A stretch of 55,243 nucleotides of DNA from Gammaproteobacteria bacterium (GCA_020847075.1 JADLCS010000032.1:1-55243), one strand, 5' to 3'; numbered from the stretch's first letter, positions 29,875 to 41,175 are shown. Notes: generated by a model not told the origin, from the letters alone. Numbers and translations are program-made.

Positions 29875-31086
29875 ATGGCGTGGAACGAGCCGGGGGGATC
29901 CAAGGGGAAGGACCCGTGGGGTACTCAGGGGGACAGACAGGGTCCGCCCGACCTGGATGAGATCGTCCGCAAGCTGCAGGATAAATTCGGTGCCTTGTTC
30001 GGCGGCAGACGCGGAGGCCGGGCCGGTGGCCCGGGGTCCGGACGCGCCTCGTCGTTCGGGATCGGGACCATTCTGCTGGTCGTGCTGGTGCTGTGGGGGT
30101 TGTCCGGCACCTATACGATTCACGAGGGCAGCCGCGGCGTGGTGCTGCGCTTCGGTCATTATCACGAGACCACCGAGGCCGGTCTGCACTGGCATCTGCC
30201 GTATCCTATCGAAACCATCGAAGTGGTCAACGTCGAGGAGATCCGCACCGCCGAGATCGGTTACCGCTCGGGCCTCGGGGGGCAGGGTTCGCGCACCATG
30301 GCGCGCGAGGCGCTGATGCTGACCCAGGATGAGAACATCATCGATATCAAGCTCGCGATCCAGTACAAGGTCAAGGACGCGAAGGATTATCTGTTCAACG
30401 TCTCCAACCCGGACCTGACCCTGCACCAGTCGGCCGAGAGCGCGCTGCGCGAGACCATCGGCAAGAGCAAGATGGATTTCTCGCTGACCGAGGGCCGCAG
30501 CGAGATCGTCGCGCGCACCGAGACATTGACTCAGCAGATCCTCGATCGTTATCAGACCGGTCTGCTGGTCACCAGCGTCAACATGCAGGACGCGCAGCCG
30601 CCGGAGGAGGTGCAGGACGCCTTCAACGACGCCGTCAAGGCCCGCGAGGACGAGGACCGGCTGAGGAACGAGGCCGAGGCCTACTCCAACGACGTCATTC
30701 CCAAGGCACGCGGCGAGGCCGCGCGCATGCTGGAGGAAGCCAACGCCTACAAGGCGCAGGTGATCGCCGAAGCGGAAGGTGAGGCGAGTCGCTTCACTCA
30801 GATCCTGACCGAGTACAAGCGGTCCCCCGCGGTGACGCGGGAACGCATCTATCTCGATGCGGTGAAATCCATCCTGAGCAATACCAGCAAGGTGATGGTC
30901 GACGTCAAGGGCGGCAATAATCTGCTCTACCTTCCGCTGGATCGCCTCATTTCCGCCGACGGCAAGCGCGATGCCTCCACCGGCTCGTCTGCGGACGCGA
31001 CGCGCGGCGGCGCAGCGGCGGCGGGCAACGAGTCCACGCCCGAGCGGTCGCGCCCGGGGAGCCTGCGCGGCAGGGAGGTGCGCTGA
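29875..31086 (+). CDS. hflK: FtsH modulator HflK
   Basis: A 403-residue single-span inner-membrane protein of the SPFH/band-7 family. It forms a large periplasmic cage with HflC around the FtsH protease. The conserved MAWNEPG start, a Gly-rich cytoplasmic linker with QGPPDLDEIVRKLQDK, the membrane span (about 62-80), the SPFH domain and a long helical region (RNEAEAYSNDVIPKARGEA) are present. ATG 29875 is preferred on alignment; GTG 29851 is possible. Its stop overlaps the hflC start by one base. Confidence 0.95.
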   Translation: MAWNEPGGSKGKDPWGTQGDRQGPPDLDEIVRKLQDKFGALFGGRRGGRAGGPGSGRASSFGIGTILLVVLVLWGLSGTYTIHEGSRGVVLRFGHYHETTEAGLHWHLPYPIETIEVVNVEEIRTAEIGYRSGLGGQGSRTMAREALMLTQDENIIDIKLAIQYKVKDAKDYLFNVSNPDLTLHQSAESALRETIGKSKMDFSLTEGRSEIVARTETLTQQILDRYQTGLLVTSVNMQDAQPPEEVQDAFNDAVKAREDEDRLRNEAEAYSNDVIPKARGEAARMLEEANAYKAQVIAEAEGEASRFTQILTEYKRSPAVTRERIYLDAVKSILSNTSKVMVDVKGGNNLLYLPLDRLISADGKRDASTGSSADATRGGAAAAGNESTPERSRPGSLRGREVR

Positions 31087-31955
31087 TGGCACGGAATAAA
31101 ATGATAGCTCTGATCGTTGTCACCCTTGCGGTGCTCGGCGTGTTTTCCTCCGCGTTCACCGTGAAGGAATGGGAGCGGGCGATCCTGTTCCAGTTCGGCG
31201 AGGTGGTGCGCACCGATTACAAGCCGGGCCTGCACTTCAAGATCCCGATCATCAACAACGTCAGAAAATTCGACGGCCGCATCATGACGCTGGACGCGGA
31301 ACCGGAGCGTTACCTGACCGCGGAGAAGAAGAACCTGATCGTCGATGCCTTCGTCAAATGGCGCATCGATGACATCAAACAGTATTACACCGCCATGGGC
31401 GGCGACTCGGAGCGGGCCAATGTGCGTCTCTCGCAGATCATCAAGGACGGGCTGCGGGCCGAATTCGGCAAGCGCACCATCCAGGAGGTCGTTTCGGGCG
31501 AGCGCAAGGAAGTGATGGAAGTTCTGGCCCTGAATACCGAGGCACAGGCGAAGAGTTTCGGCATCCGCGTCGTCGATGTCCGCATCAAGCGCGTCGATCT
31601 GCCCGAGGACATCAGCACCTCGGTCTACCGCCGCATGGAGGCGGAGCGCGCGCGCGTGGCCAAGGATCTACGTTCGCGCGGCGCCGAGGCGGCCGAGCGC
31701 ATCCGCGCCGACGCGGATCGCCAGCGCACCGTGATTGTGGCCGAGGCCTACCGCGAGGCGGAGCAACTCCGGGGTGAAGGCGATGCCAAGGCGGCGGACC
31801 TGTATGCCGACGCGTTCAAGCGTGATCCGGAGTTCTTCTCGTTCTACCGCAGCATCAACGCCTATATCGACTCGTTCAAGAACAAGAACGATGTGCTGCT
31901 GATTTCGCCGGACAGCGACTTCTTCAAATATTTCAAGGATGCCAAGGGCAAATAG
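31086..31955 (+). CDS. hflC: FtsH modulator HflC
   Basis: A 289-residue partner of HflK with an N-terminal signal-anchor (about 7-25) and SPFH domain (VKEWERAILFQFGEVV; KPGLHFKIPIINNVRKFD). A long helix carries ERARVAKDLRSRGAEAAERI, and the C-terminus has SFKNKNDVLLISPDSDFFKYF. The ATG overlaps the last base of the hflK stop, so the two are translated together in equal amounts. Confidence 0.96.
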   Translation: MARNKMIALIVVTLAVLGVFSSAFTVKEWERAILFQFGEVVRTDYKPGLHFKIPIINNVRKFDGRIMTLDAEPERYLTAEKKNLIVDAFVKWRIDDIKQYYTAMGGDSERANVRLSQIIKDGLRAEFGKRTIQEVVSGERKEVMEVLALNTEAQAKSFGIRVVDVRIKRVDLPEDISTSVYRRMEAERARVAKDLRSRGAEAAERIRADADRQRTVIVAEAYREAEQLRGEGDAKAADLYADAFKRDPEFFSFYRSINAYIDSFKNKNDVLLISPDSDFFKYFKDAKGK

Positions 31956-32021
31956 CGACACTGCCTGAGAGGGCAGGGCGGGGCCGGAGGTTTCCGAACG
32001 CAGCGGAGACGGGCGGAATCG

Positions 32022-32207
32022 ATGTGGCGCGATGTGGCCGGTGCGGTTGCCTTGATTCTGGTGATAGAGGGCATATTGCCGTTTATCAATCCGACGGCGA
32101 TGCGGCGGGCGCTGTTGAGCCTGGCCAGGATGGATGATCACGCATTGCGGTTTGCCGGTCTGACCAGCATGCTCGCGGGCGTGGTGATCCTCTATATCAT
32201 CCGGTGA
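32022..32207 (+). CDS. DUF2065 (YjeT-family) small membrane protein
   Basis: A 61-residue protein with two hydrophobic segments (about 6-24 and 43-60) separated by NPTAMRRALLSLARMDD. This matches the DUF2065 family found between hflC and hisZ/purA in many Proteobacteria. Function unknown; the fixed position suggests a link to the HflKC/FtsH membrane complex. The start is preceded by GGCGGAATCG. Confidence 0.9.
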   Translation: MWRDVAGAVALILVIEGILPFINPTAMRRALLSLARMDDHALRFAGLTSMLAGVVILYIIR

Positions 32208-32272
32208 CCATCCGGAGACGGATGGTCCACCGTATCATTTCCGTGACCGACTGACTCGTTCGCATAGTGAGC

Positions 32273-34853
<2,581 letters not shown>

Positions 34854-34877
34854 GGGGTTTCAAGACCCCGCGGGCAC

Positions 34878-34909
34878 GCGCCCTGCACACATGCGGGGCG
34901 CTTTCCTTT
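34878..34909 (+). terminator. Intrinsic terminator after purA
   Basis: GCGCCCTGCA (34878-34887) pairs with TGCGGGGCGC (34892-34901), with one G-T pair and loop CACA, followed by TTTCCTTT. A smaller GGGGT/ACCCC hairpin lies just before it. It separates purA from the iron cassette. Confidence 0.88.
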
Positions 34910-34992
34910 GGCTTAGCTCATCCGCCCGCGCACCTGCGCCGGGGCGCCTCTGTATTGTCTTCATCACGGCCATCCGCGGCGGCAGGCCAGGA

Positions 34993-35037
34993 TTGCATTT
35001 ATCCCGGCTTCTATGCATAATGCGAATCCTTCTCATT
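34993..35037 (+). promoter_or_regulatory. Fur-box promoter of the hemP/siderophore-receptor cassette
   Basis: TTGCAT (34993-34998), exactly 17 bases, then CATAAT (35016-35021) makes a good sigma-70 promoter. The Fur box AATGCGAATCCTTCTCATT (35019-35037) differs from the idealised AATGAGAATGATTCTCATT at three of 19 positions. It overlaps the -10 element, where bound Fe-Fur would block RNA polymerase. Confidence 0.8.
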
Positions 35038-35065
35038 TTTAATATTTATGCGGAGGAGGTTCCGT

Positions 35066-35152
35066 ATGAAGGTCTTTGAAACGCGTCGGCCGTATGGGCG
35101 CTCCGGGGCGGCCATCGTCTATGGGACGTGGTCGCGTCCGGTCGAGAGGTAA
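35066..35152 (+). CDS. 28-residue upstream ORF before hemP
   Basis: An ATG preceded by GGAGGAGGTTCCGT, the strongest ribosome-binding site in the region, opens 28 codons ending in TAA. The peptide begins MKVFETRRPYGRSGAAIVYG and is basic, with no membrane segment. Its stop lies within GAGAGGTAA, the probable ribosome-binding region of the GTG-started hemP eight bases on. Translation of hemP is therefore probably coupled to it, resembling the uof ORF upstream of E. coli fur. It may be a regulatory leader rather than a functional peptide. No family recognised. Confidence 0.55.
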   Translation: MKVFETRRPYGRSGAAIVYGTWSRPVER

Positions 35153-35159
35153 CGCCATC

Positions 35160-35339
35160 GTGTCGAATTCCAAGGACCCTCACCCCGCGGCGGGCGAGAC
35201 GCGGACGACGTTCGTTCCGCCGCGCCATATCGAGAGCGACGAACTCCTGGGCGACTCGAATCAGGTGTTCATTCTGCACGCCGGGCAGATGTATACGCTG
35301 CGCCGGACCAGGGAAAACAAACTGATCCTGACCAAGTGA
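35160..35339 (+). CDS. hemP: Hemin uptake protein HemP
   Basis: A 59-residue HemP-family protein. The conserved C-terminal block is present: SDELLGDSNQVFILHAG followed by YTLRRTRENKLILTK. HemP/HmuP proteins are small factors needed for expression or function of haem and siderophore receptors. The GTG start follows GAGAGG at nine bases and gives the usual length. It is the first full gene after the Fur box and precedes a TonB-dependent receptor by 120 bases. Confidence 0.9.
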   Translation: MSNSKDPHPAAGETRTTFVPPRHIESDELLGDSNQVFILHAGQMYTLRRTRENKLILTK

Positions 35340-35458
35340 CGGGCCCGGATCGAAACGACGGTATCGAACACATTCATCACCAGCCAGCCACCGCGGATCC
35401 GTATCCAAGGCAGTCAGCCATGATGACTCATAAAAATATATTCAACAGGGAGACTGCC

Positions 35459-37780
35459 ATGATGTATGCCTTATCTTCTTCGCGTACCGCCTTGCGACCG
35501 CTGGTGCGCGCCATCCGGAATTCCCTCACCTCGGCCAGAGGGCCGGCGGGGGCGGGCGCTGAGGTCCGCGCCCAGAAGGGTTCGTCCACACGGTTGCTGC
35601 CGCTCGCGGCGATGATGATGGCCGGACTGTCGTTCAACGCGCTGGCCGACGAGGCCCCCAACGGGGCGGGGGACAGCGTCCGCCTGCCGGAAGTCAACGT
35701 GGACGCCGATGCGATCGTGCCGCAGGAAGGCTACCGGGCGACGACGACGCGCGTCGGCAAGGTCGCGCAGGATCCGCATGACGTTCCCCAGGCTGTGACC
35801 ACGGTGACGCGGACCATGATGGACGAGCAGAAGGCCGGCTCCCTGCGCGAGGCCCTGCGCAATGTCTCCGGCATCACCTTCAACGCGGCCGAAGGCGGCC
35901 GTGCGGGCGACAATATGATGCTGCGCGGGTTCTACACCTACGGCGATATGTATCTGGACGGCATCCGCGACACCGCGCAATACAATCGCGAGATCTTCAA
36001 CCTCGAGCAGGTCGACGTGCTGCGCGGCGCCGGCGCCATGCTGTTCGGGCGCGGCCAGGCGGGCGGTGTGATCAATCAGGTGAGCAAGACGCCGTATCTC
36101 GCCGACCGCAACAAGATCGGCGCCAGCATCGGCACCGATGACTATCGCCAGTTGACCGGCGATTTCAACAAGCGGCTCGGCGACACCATGGCGCTGCGGG
36201 TGAACCTGATGAAGCGCGACGAGGGCAGCTGGCGCTCCAACCCGGCCAACGGGGACGAACCCGAGATCCATCGCGACGGCATCGCCGGCAGCTTCGGCTA
36301 CGGGCTCGGCACCGCCAACGAGTTCATCCTCAGCCATGTGCGCACCGAGACCGACGATATTCCGGACTACGGCTTTCCCTTCGACGGGACCACGCGCGCG
36401 CCGACCGGCAACTTCGATCCCGATACCTACTGGGGCACCAACCGTAACTTCGACGAGAGCAAGACTGACGTCTCCACCGCAACCTATACGCACAAGTTCT
36501 CGTCCGACACCGCGTGGCGCACCCAGGTGCGCCGGGGGGACTACGAGCGCAGCTACTGGGCGCGAACCCCCAGCGCCACCCAGGCGCCGAACGCCGAAGG
36601 CATCGTGACGGGCGGTGGCGGCGGCGTGAACGCCGGACCCACGCGCATGATGGATTACGAGACCCTGGCCCTGCAGTCGGATTTCAGCAGCGCCTTCGAG
36701 GCCGGCGGCATGAAGCACCAGTATGTCGTGGGCGTCGAATACCTCAACGAGGACAGCTTCCGCTCCGCGCTGGAGAACCTGGGCGGCACCACCGTCCTCG
36801 ATCCGCCGCTGTTCCGGCCCTATGTCGGGACCACCACGGGTACCCCGGTCGAGTTCGACGCCGATTCGTATGCCATCTTCGGGCAGGACACCGTGGAATT
36901 CATCCCGCGCTGGAAGGCCACCTTCGGCGCGCGCCGCGACTACATGGACGCCGAGTACTCCAGCGAGACCTCGCCGCGCCTCAAGTACGGCGAATGGAGC
37001 ACCCGGGCGGCGCTGTCCTATCACCCCTCGGACGAGACCCACTATTACCTGAGCCGCAGCAGCTCGTTCAGCCCGACGGCGGATCTCTACCAGCTCACGG
37101 TTCAGCCCTTGCCGCCCGAGCGCAGCCAGGTGGTGGAACTGGGCGGGAAATGGCTGCTCCAGGGCGGAGATCTGGCCCTGCGCGCCGCGCTCTACCGCGC
37201 CGACAAGGAGTGGGAGCGTAATACCGACCTCGAGGCCACCGCGGCCATCCTGACCAAGAAGCGCCGTACCGACGGGCTCGAACTGGAGGCCGCCGGGCGC
37301 ATCACCGATCAGTGGCAGGTCTTCGCCGGCGTGGCCTTCATGGACGCGGAGATCCTGGAGGTGGCCGAGAACGTCAACGCCACCACCGGCGTGATCACCA
37401 GCGCCAACCCGCAGTACAAGGGCAAGCGTGCGCGCAATGCCCCGCCGTATACCGCCAACGTGTGGACGACCTACAAGCTCCCCGGCGGCTGGAAGGTGGG
37501 CGGCGGTGCCGAGGCGAAGGGCGATCGTTATGCCTACAACCCGAGCGGCGCCGGCGCGATACCGACCCTCCCCGGCGGGACGGCCTTCCGTCCGAATACC
37601 GCGCCGTCCTACGTGCGTTGGGACGCCCTGGTGTCCTATGAACGGCCCACCTGGGACGTGAGCCTGAACATCCAGAATCTGCTCGACGACGTCTGGTACG
37701 ACTCGGTGTACGACAACGGGGGGTTCGTCATCCCCGGCACGGGTCGCAGGTTCATCCTGTCCGGCGAATACAAGTTCTGA
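35459..37780 (+). CDS. TonB-dependent siderophore receptor (Fiu-like)
   Basis: A 773-residue outer-membrane receptor. A long signal region (cleavage near ALA-DEA, about residue 63) is followed by the plug domain (about 85-190, DPHDVPQAVTTVTRTMMDEQ, LFGRGQAGGVINQVSK). A 22-strand barrel ends TGRRFILSGEYKF with a terminal Phe. Plug and barrel resemble catecholate siderophore receptors of the Fiu/PiuA group, and the next gene is a PiuC-type dioxygenase, which supports that assignment. I chose ATG 35459 after AGGGAG. The leader of about 60 residues is unusually long. Iron uptake would use the TonB-ExbBD encoded downstream. Confidence 0.92.
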   Translation: MMYALSSSRTALRPLVRAIRNSLTSARGPAGAGAEVRAQKGSSTRLLPLAAMMMAGLSFNALADEAPNGAGDSVRLPEVNVDADAIVPQEGYRATTTRVGKVAQDPHDVPQAVTTVTRTMMDEQKAGSLREALRNVSGITFNAAEGGRAGDNMMLRGFYTYGDMYLDGIRDTAQYNREIFNLEQVDVLRGAGAMLFGRGQAGGVINQVSKTPYLADRNKIGASIGTDDYRQLTGDFNKRLGDTMALRVNLMKRDEGSWRSNPANGDEPEIHRDGIAGSFGYGLGTANEFILSHVRTETDDIPDYGFPFDGTTRAPTGNFDPDTYWGTNRNFDESKTDVSTATYTHKFSSDTAWRTQVRRGDYERSYWARTPSATQAPNAEGIVTGGGGGVNAGPTRMMDYETLALQSDFSSAFEAGGMKHQYVVGVEYLNEDSFRSALENLGGTTVLDPPLFRPYVGTTTGTPVEFDADSYAIFGQDTVEFIPRWKATFGARRDYMDAEYSSETSPRLKYGEWSTRAALSYHPSDETHYYLSRSSSFSPTADLYQLTVQPLPPERSQVVELGGKWLLQGGDLALRAALYRADKEWERNTDLEATAAILTKKRRTDGLELEAAGRITDQWQVFAGVAFMDAEILEVAENVNATTGVITSANPQYKGKRARNAPPYTANVWTTYKLPGGWKVGGGAEAKGDRYAYNPSGAGAIPTLPGGTAFRPNTAPSYVRWDALVSYERPTWDVSLNIQNLLDDVWYDSVYDNGGFVIPGTGRRFILSGEYKF

Positions 37781-37823
37781 GCATGAACGGGACGCGGACC
37801 GATCGCGGCCGGAGGCGGCGTCG

Positions 37824-38504
37824 ATGCTGATCACCATCGACGAGGTGCTGACCCCGGGCGAAGTGAAGTCCGTGCGGGACCGATTGGAACGGTCCACCTG
37901 GGCCGGCGGCGAGATCACCGCCGGCCTCCAGGCGGCCCGGGCCAAGAACAACAGGCAACTGCCGGAGGATGCGGAACATCTTCCGGCCTTGCGCACCCTG
38001 GTATTGACCGCGTTGCAGCGCAACGCCCTGTTTTTCACGGCGGCGCTGCCGGCGCGGATCCTGCCGCCGTTCTTCAACTGTTATGAGGGAGACGGCCAGT
38101 ATTACGGCGACCACGTCGACGGCGCCATGCGGGCCCTGCCGGAGGGAGGTTATCTGCGCGCCGATGTCTCCGCGACCCTGTTCCTGTCGGAGCCGGAGGA
38201 ATACGAGGGCGGGGTGCTCACGATCGAGGATACCTTCGGCCACCGGGAGATCAAGCTCCGCGCGGGCGACATGGTGGTCTATCCCTCGAGCTCGGTGCAT
38301 CAGGTCACGCCCGTCACGCGCGGGCGGCGCCTCGCCTGCTTCATGTTCATCCAGAGCATGATCCGGGACGCGGGGAAACGGCGTCTGCTGTTCGACATGG
38401 ACATGGCCCTGCTGCAGTTGCGCCAGTCCGATGGGGAAACCGCCCCGCTGGTGCGCCTGACGGGCGTCTACCATAACCTGCTCAGACACTGGGCGGAGAA
38501 TTGA
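37824..38504 (+). CDS. Fe(II)/2-oxoglutarate dioxygenase, PKHD-type (PiuC/YbiX)
   Basis: A 226-residue double-stranded beta-helix oxygenase. The iron ligands are in GDHVDGAMR (HxD) and SSSVHQVTPV (distal His); the Arg for 2-oxoglutarate is in GRRLACF. The opening MLITIDEVLTPGEVKSVR and length match the PKHD-type hydroxylase family that almost always sits beside Fiu/PiuA-like receptors. Its substrate is not settled; modification of siderophore or receptor has been suggested. It begins 43 bases after the receptor gene. Confidence 0.94.
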   Translation: MLITIDEVLTPGEVKSVRDRLERSTWAGGEITAGLQAARAKNNRQLPEDAEHLPALRTLVLTALQRNALFFTAALPARILPPFFNCYEGDGQYYGDHVDGAMRALPEGGYLRADVSATLFLSEPEEYEGGVLTIEDTFGHREIKLRAGDMVVYPSSSVHQVTPVTRGRRLACFMFIQSMIRDAGKRRLLFDMDMALLQLRQSDGETAPLVRLTGVYHNLLRHWAEN

Positions 38505-38505
38505 A

Positions 38506-38781
38506 ATGAAACACCACCCCCGGGTCAGCCCCCCGTTCGAGGCGGGCCCGCCTGGCTATAGCGATAGCCAACGGCCCGTGCCGGAGGCCATTCCACGCGG
38601 GATCGCGGCGGCGGATCCGCTCGGTGTCGCGCATGTCCTTCGTATCCTGCGCGACGAACTGGAGGCCGTCATGGCCTTGGCCGGCGGCGCGACGATTGCC
38701 GATATCGGGCGCCCGGCGCCCTTCGATGCCCAGGCCGCGCCGCGGCAGGCGCCCATCATGTCCCCGGGATCAGGATCATGA
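38506..38781 (+). pseudogene. Possible C-terminal remnant of an FMN-dependent 2-hydroxyacid dehydrogenase
   Basis: A 91-codon open frame between the dioxygenase and tonB. Residues about 36-70 read AADPLGVAHVLRILRDELEA followed by VMALAGGATIADI. This closely resembles the last helix of L-lactate dehydrogenase/glycolate oxidase-type flavoproteins (pattern GVxxVLxILRxELExxMALxGxxxIADI). The rest of the 350-residue enzyme, including its catalytic His and FMN-binding Lys, is missing. The first 35 residues have no family match. It could be a gene fossil or a real small protein that took over this helix. Its end overlaps the tonB start by four bases, which argues that it is translated. Confidence 0.45.
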
Positions 38782-39494
38782 GAACTCTGGAGGTAAGCAA
38801 CATCGCCCTGTTATCCGCAGCCCCCGCCGATGCGCAAACGTGGGGAGGCGCCCATGGCCGGTTTTCCCTGGATAACCTGCTGTCCCTGATCCTGGTCATC
38901 GGCGTCCATTTCGTTCTTCTATTCTGGGTCAATGCGGTGCTGTTGCACGAGACGACGGTCGTGCAGACCTCCTCGTCTCCCACCGTGACGGGTGTCCTGC
39001 TGGCGCCGCCCGCCCCGGAACCGGTGGTCGAGCCGCCCAAGCCCTTGCCGGTCAAACAGCCGAAGCCGCCCAAGCCCGTGCCGCTGCCGGAGCCGGAGCC
39101 TCTGCCCGAGATACCGCTGCCCCCCTCCGATGTGGAGGCGAGCGAGAACGCCATCAGCCAGGAGGCCCCGGCGCCGGTCGAGCAGGGCGAGCCCGAGCCC
39201 GAACAGCCGCAGGTGATTCCGCCGCGCATCGACGCCAGCCAGCTCGATAACCCGGCGCCGTCCTATCCCTCGCGCTCGCGGCAGTTGCGGGAGCAGGGGC
39301 GGGTGCTGCTGGACGTCTACATCCTGCCGGACGGCACTGTCGGCGAGATCCGGTTGCGGGAGTCGAGCGGCTTCCCGCGGCTGGACCGGGCCGCGCTGGA
39401 GGCGGTGAGGGGCTGGCGCTATGTCCCCGCCCGGCGCGGCGGGGAGGCGATCCCCTACTGGTACGTGCAGCCCATCAACTTTACGTTGCGCTGA
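38778..39494 (+). CDS. tonB: Energy transducer TonB
   Basis: A 238-residue periplasm-spanning protein. After a cytoplasmic N-terminus of about 32 residues comes one membrane span (about 33-55, LLSLILVIGVHFVLLFWV), whose SxxxH pattern contacts ExbB/ExbD. A Pro/Glu/Lys-rich periplasmic rod (about 75-150) leads to the TonB C-terminal domain (about 160-238, YPSRSRQLREQGRVLLDVYI, GWRYVPARR). It transmits proton-motive force to the receptor encoded upstream. It precedes exbB and exbD in the same cassette. Confidence 0.95.
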   Translation: MRTLEVSNIALLSAAPADAQTWGGAHGRFSLDNLLSLILVIGVHFVLLFWVNAVLLHETTVVQTSSSPTVTGVLLAPPAPEPVVEPPKPLPVKQPKPPKPVPLPEPEPLPEIPLPPSDVEASENAISQEAPAPVEQGEPEPEQPQVIPPRIDASQLDNPAPSYPSRSRQLREQGRVLLDVYILPDGTVGEIRLRESSGFPRLDRAALEAVRGWRYVPARRGGEAIPYWYVQPINFTLR

Positions 39495-39552
39495 GCCGGC
39501 GGATGGACCATCGAATTTCAATCAATGCAATTCTTAGCGAGGAATACGATTC

Positions 39553-40293
39553 ATGACCAGTAACTCCTACGATATGGCCGCCCTCTGGGTACAGGGCGAT
39601 TTTGTCATCAAGGGCATCATGGCCCTGCTGCTGCTGATGTCCGTCGCGAGCTGGTATGTCATCGTGACGCGCACCTGGCGTTTGATGAAGCTGCGGCGCG
39701 CCGCCCGCGCCGCGGCCGACTTCTGGCACGCGCAGAGTTTCGGCGAGGGCCTGCATATCCTCGACGGGCACGGCAAGGAGAATCCCTTCCATCGCCTGGC
39801 CGACGAAGGGAAGGCGGCGGTGGATCATCACGCCGTGAACCGCTCGGACCTGCACGGCCAGATGAGCCTGGCCGAGTGGCTCACCTCCTGCCTGCGCGGC
39901 AGCATCGACGAATCGGTCGATCGCATGCAGCACGGCCTGTCGATCCTCGCCTCGGTGGGGTCCACCGCGCCCTTCGTCGGGCTGTTCGGCACGGTGTGGG
40001 GCATCTACCATGCGCTGATCAGCATCGGCAGTTCGGGTCAGGTCGGCATCGAGAAGGTCGCCGGCCCCGTGGGCGAGGCGCTGATCATGACCGCGCTCGG
40101 TCTGGCCGTCGCGATCCCCGCCGTGCTGGCCTACAACGCGCTGGTGCGCGGAAACAAGGGGATGCTGAGCCGGCTCAACCGCTTCGCCCATCAATTGCAC
40201 GCCTATTTCATCACCGGTACGCCGATCTCGCGCAACGGGGCGGCGAACGCCGCGGCCAAGCCGGCGGTGAGCGCCGTCGCGGGGGCGCGCTGA
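39553..40293 (+). CDS. exbB: Biopolymer transport protein ExbB
   Basis: A 246-residue inner-membrane protein of the ExbB/TolQ/MotA family with three membrane spans (about 16-36, 135-158, 175-197). It has the conserved LSILASVGSTAPFVGLFGTVWGI and EALIMTALGLAVAIPAVLAYN segments. It forms the proton-driven motor with ExbD that energises TonB. It ends two bases before exbD. Confidence 0.96.
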   Translation: MTSNSYDMAALWVQGDFVIKGIMALLLLMSVASWYVIVTRTWRLMKLRRAARAAADFWHAQSFGEGLHILDGHGKENPFHRLADEGKAAVDHHAVNRSDLHGQMSLAEWLTSCLRGSIDESVDRMQHGLSILASVGSTAPFVGLFGTVWGIYHALISIGSSGQVGIEKVAGPVGEALIMTALGLAVAIPAVLAYNALVRGNKGMLSRLNRFAHQLHAYFITGTPISRNGAANAAAKPAVSAVAGAR

Positions 40294-40294
40294 C

Positions 40295-40711
40295 ATGGCC
40301 TTCGGCAGCGATTTCGACAACAGCGACGAGGTGATGAGCGAGATCAACATGACGCCGCTGGTGGACGTCATGCTGGTACTGCTCATCATCTTCATCATCG
40401 CGATACCGGTGCTGACGAACGCCGTCAAACTGGACTTGCCCCGCGCGGCGGCCACGCCCGACGAGGTCAAGCCGGAGCGCGTGACGCTGTCCATTACACC
40501 CGATGGAATAGTGCACTGGAACGATGTCCCCCTGGGCGACCTCGAACTCGAGGCCCGGCTGCGCGCGGTCGCGGAGCAGCAGCCGCAGCCCGAGATCGCC
40601 GTCCGCGGCGATCGCAAGACCGAATACGAGTATGTCATCCGGGTCATGGCGACCGCACAGCGCGCCGGGATCCAGAAGCTGGGCTTCGTGACGGAGCCGG
40701 CCGGAAATTAA
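40295..40711 (+). CDS. exbD: Biopolymer transport protein ExbD
   Basis: A 138-residue single-span protein. The cytoplasmic N-terminus (SEINMTPLVDVMLVLLIIFI) contains the essential membrane Asp in PLVD, and a periplasmic domain follows. It completes the ExbB-ExbD motor. It starts two bases after exbB and is followed by a perfect GC-rich hairpin, closing the cassette. Confidence 0.96.
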   Translation: MAFGSDFDNSDEVMSEINMTPLVDVMLVLLIIFIIAIPVLTNAVKLDLPRAAATPDEVKPERVTLSITPDGIVHWNDVPLGDLELEARLRAVAEQQPQPEIAVRGDRKTEYEYVIRVMATAQRAGIQKLGFVTEPAGN

Positions 40712-40720
40712 CCTCCCGCC

Positions 40721-40742
40721 GCGGGGCCCTGCTGGGCCCCGC
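40721..40742 (+). terminator. Hairpin terminator after exbD
   Basis: GCGGGGCCC (40721-40729) pairs perfectly with GGGCCCCGC (40734-40742) around TGCT, ten bases after the exbD stop. The following TTCCCGCCTTT is only weakly T-rich. Confidence 0.65.
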
Positions 40743-41175
40743 TTCCCGCCTTTCGGATACGCAAAGCTATTTTATTCGATCGACGGTTCGATCCTGTTCC
40801 GGGGCGTCAAGCCAATGCGCGGAAGAACATTCCCGGAGGCAGTCCGCGCGCATGATACCGGCGTACCGGGCCCGGCGGCGGCGCCATCCCTCTCCGATGG
40901 AGTGCATAGCGGCGGGGACGATCGGGGATGCCCCGCACCGCGGCGAACATGGACGCTCCGGTTTTTCACGCATTCGGAAAGGCGCCGCGCACATGGGTGT
41001 CGCCTGACGCGTTTTCCATTTCCATTCCCTGCGTGTGCGGGTCGAACGGCGGGAAAGGGGTATGGCATTACCCATGCGGGACAGGGCTCGCGCGAAGTCC
41101 ACGGGGGGTTGCGCCGGACGGTGAGGACCGCGGGAGAAAAGACTATCCGCCCTGGGTTCCCGGGGGATTTGAGAG
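40743..41175. other. Gap between exbD and tRNA-Leu
   Basis: About 430 bp. Several frames are open by virtue of high G+C, but none has a ribosome-binding site, a family match or consistent codon use. One long frame runs into the tRNA gene. I see no gene, integrase fragment or repeat here. Confidence 0.5.
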
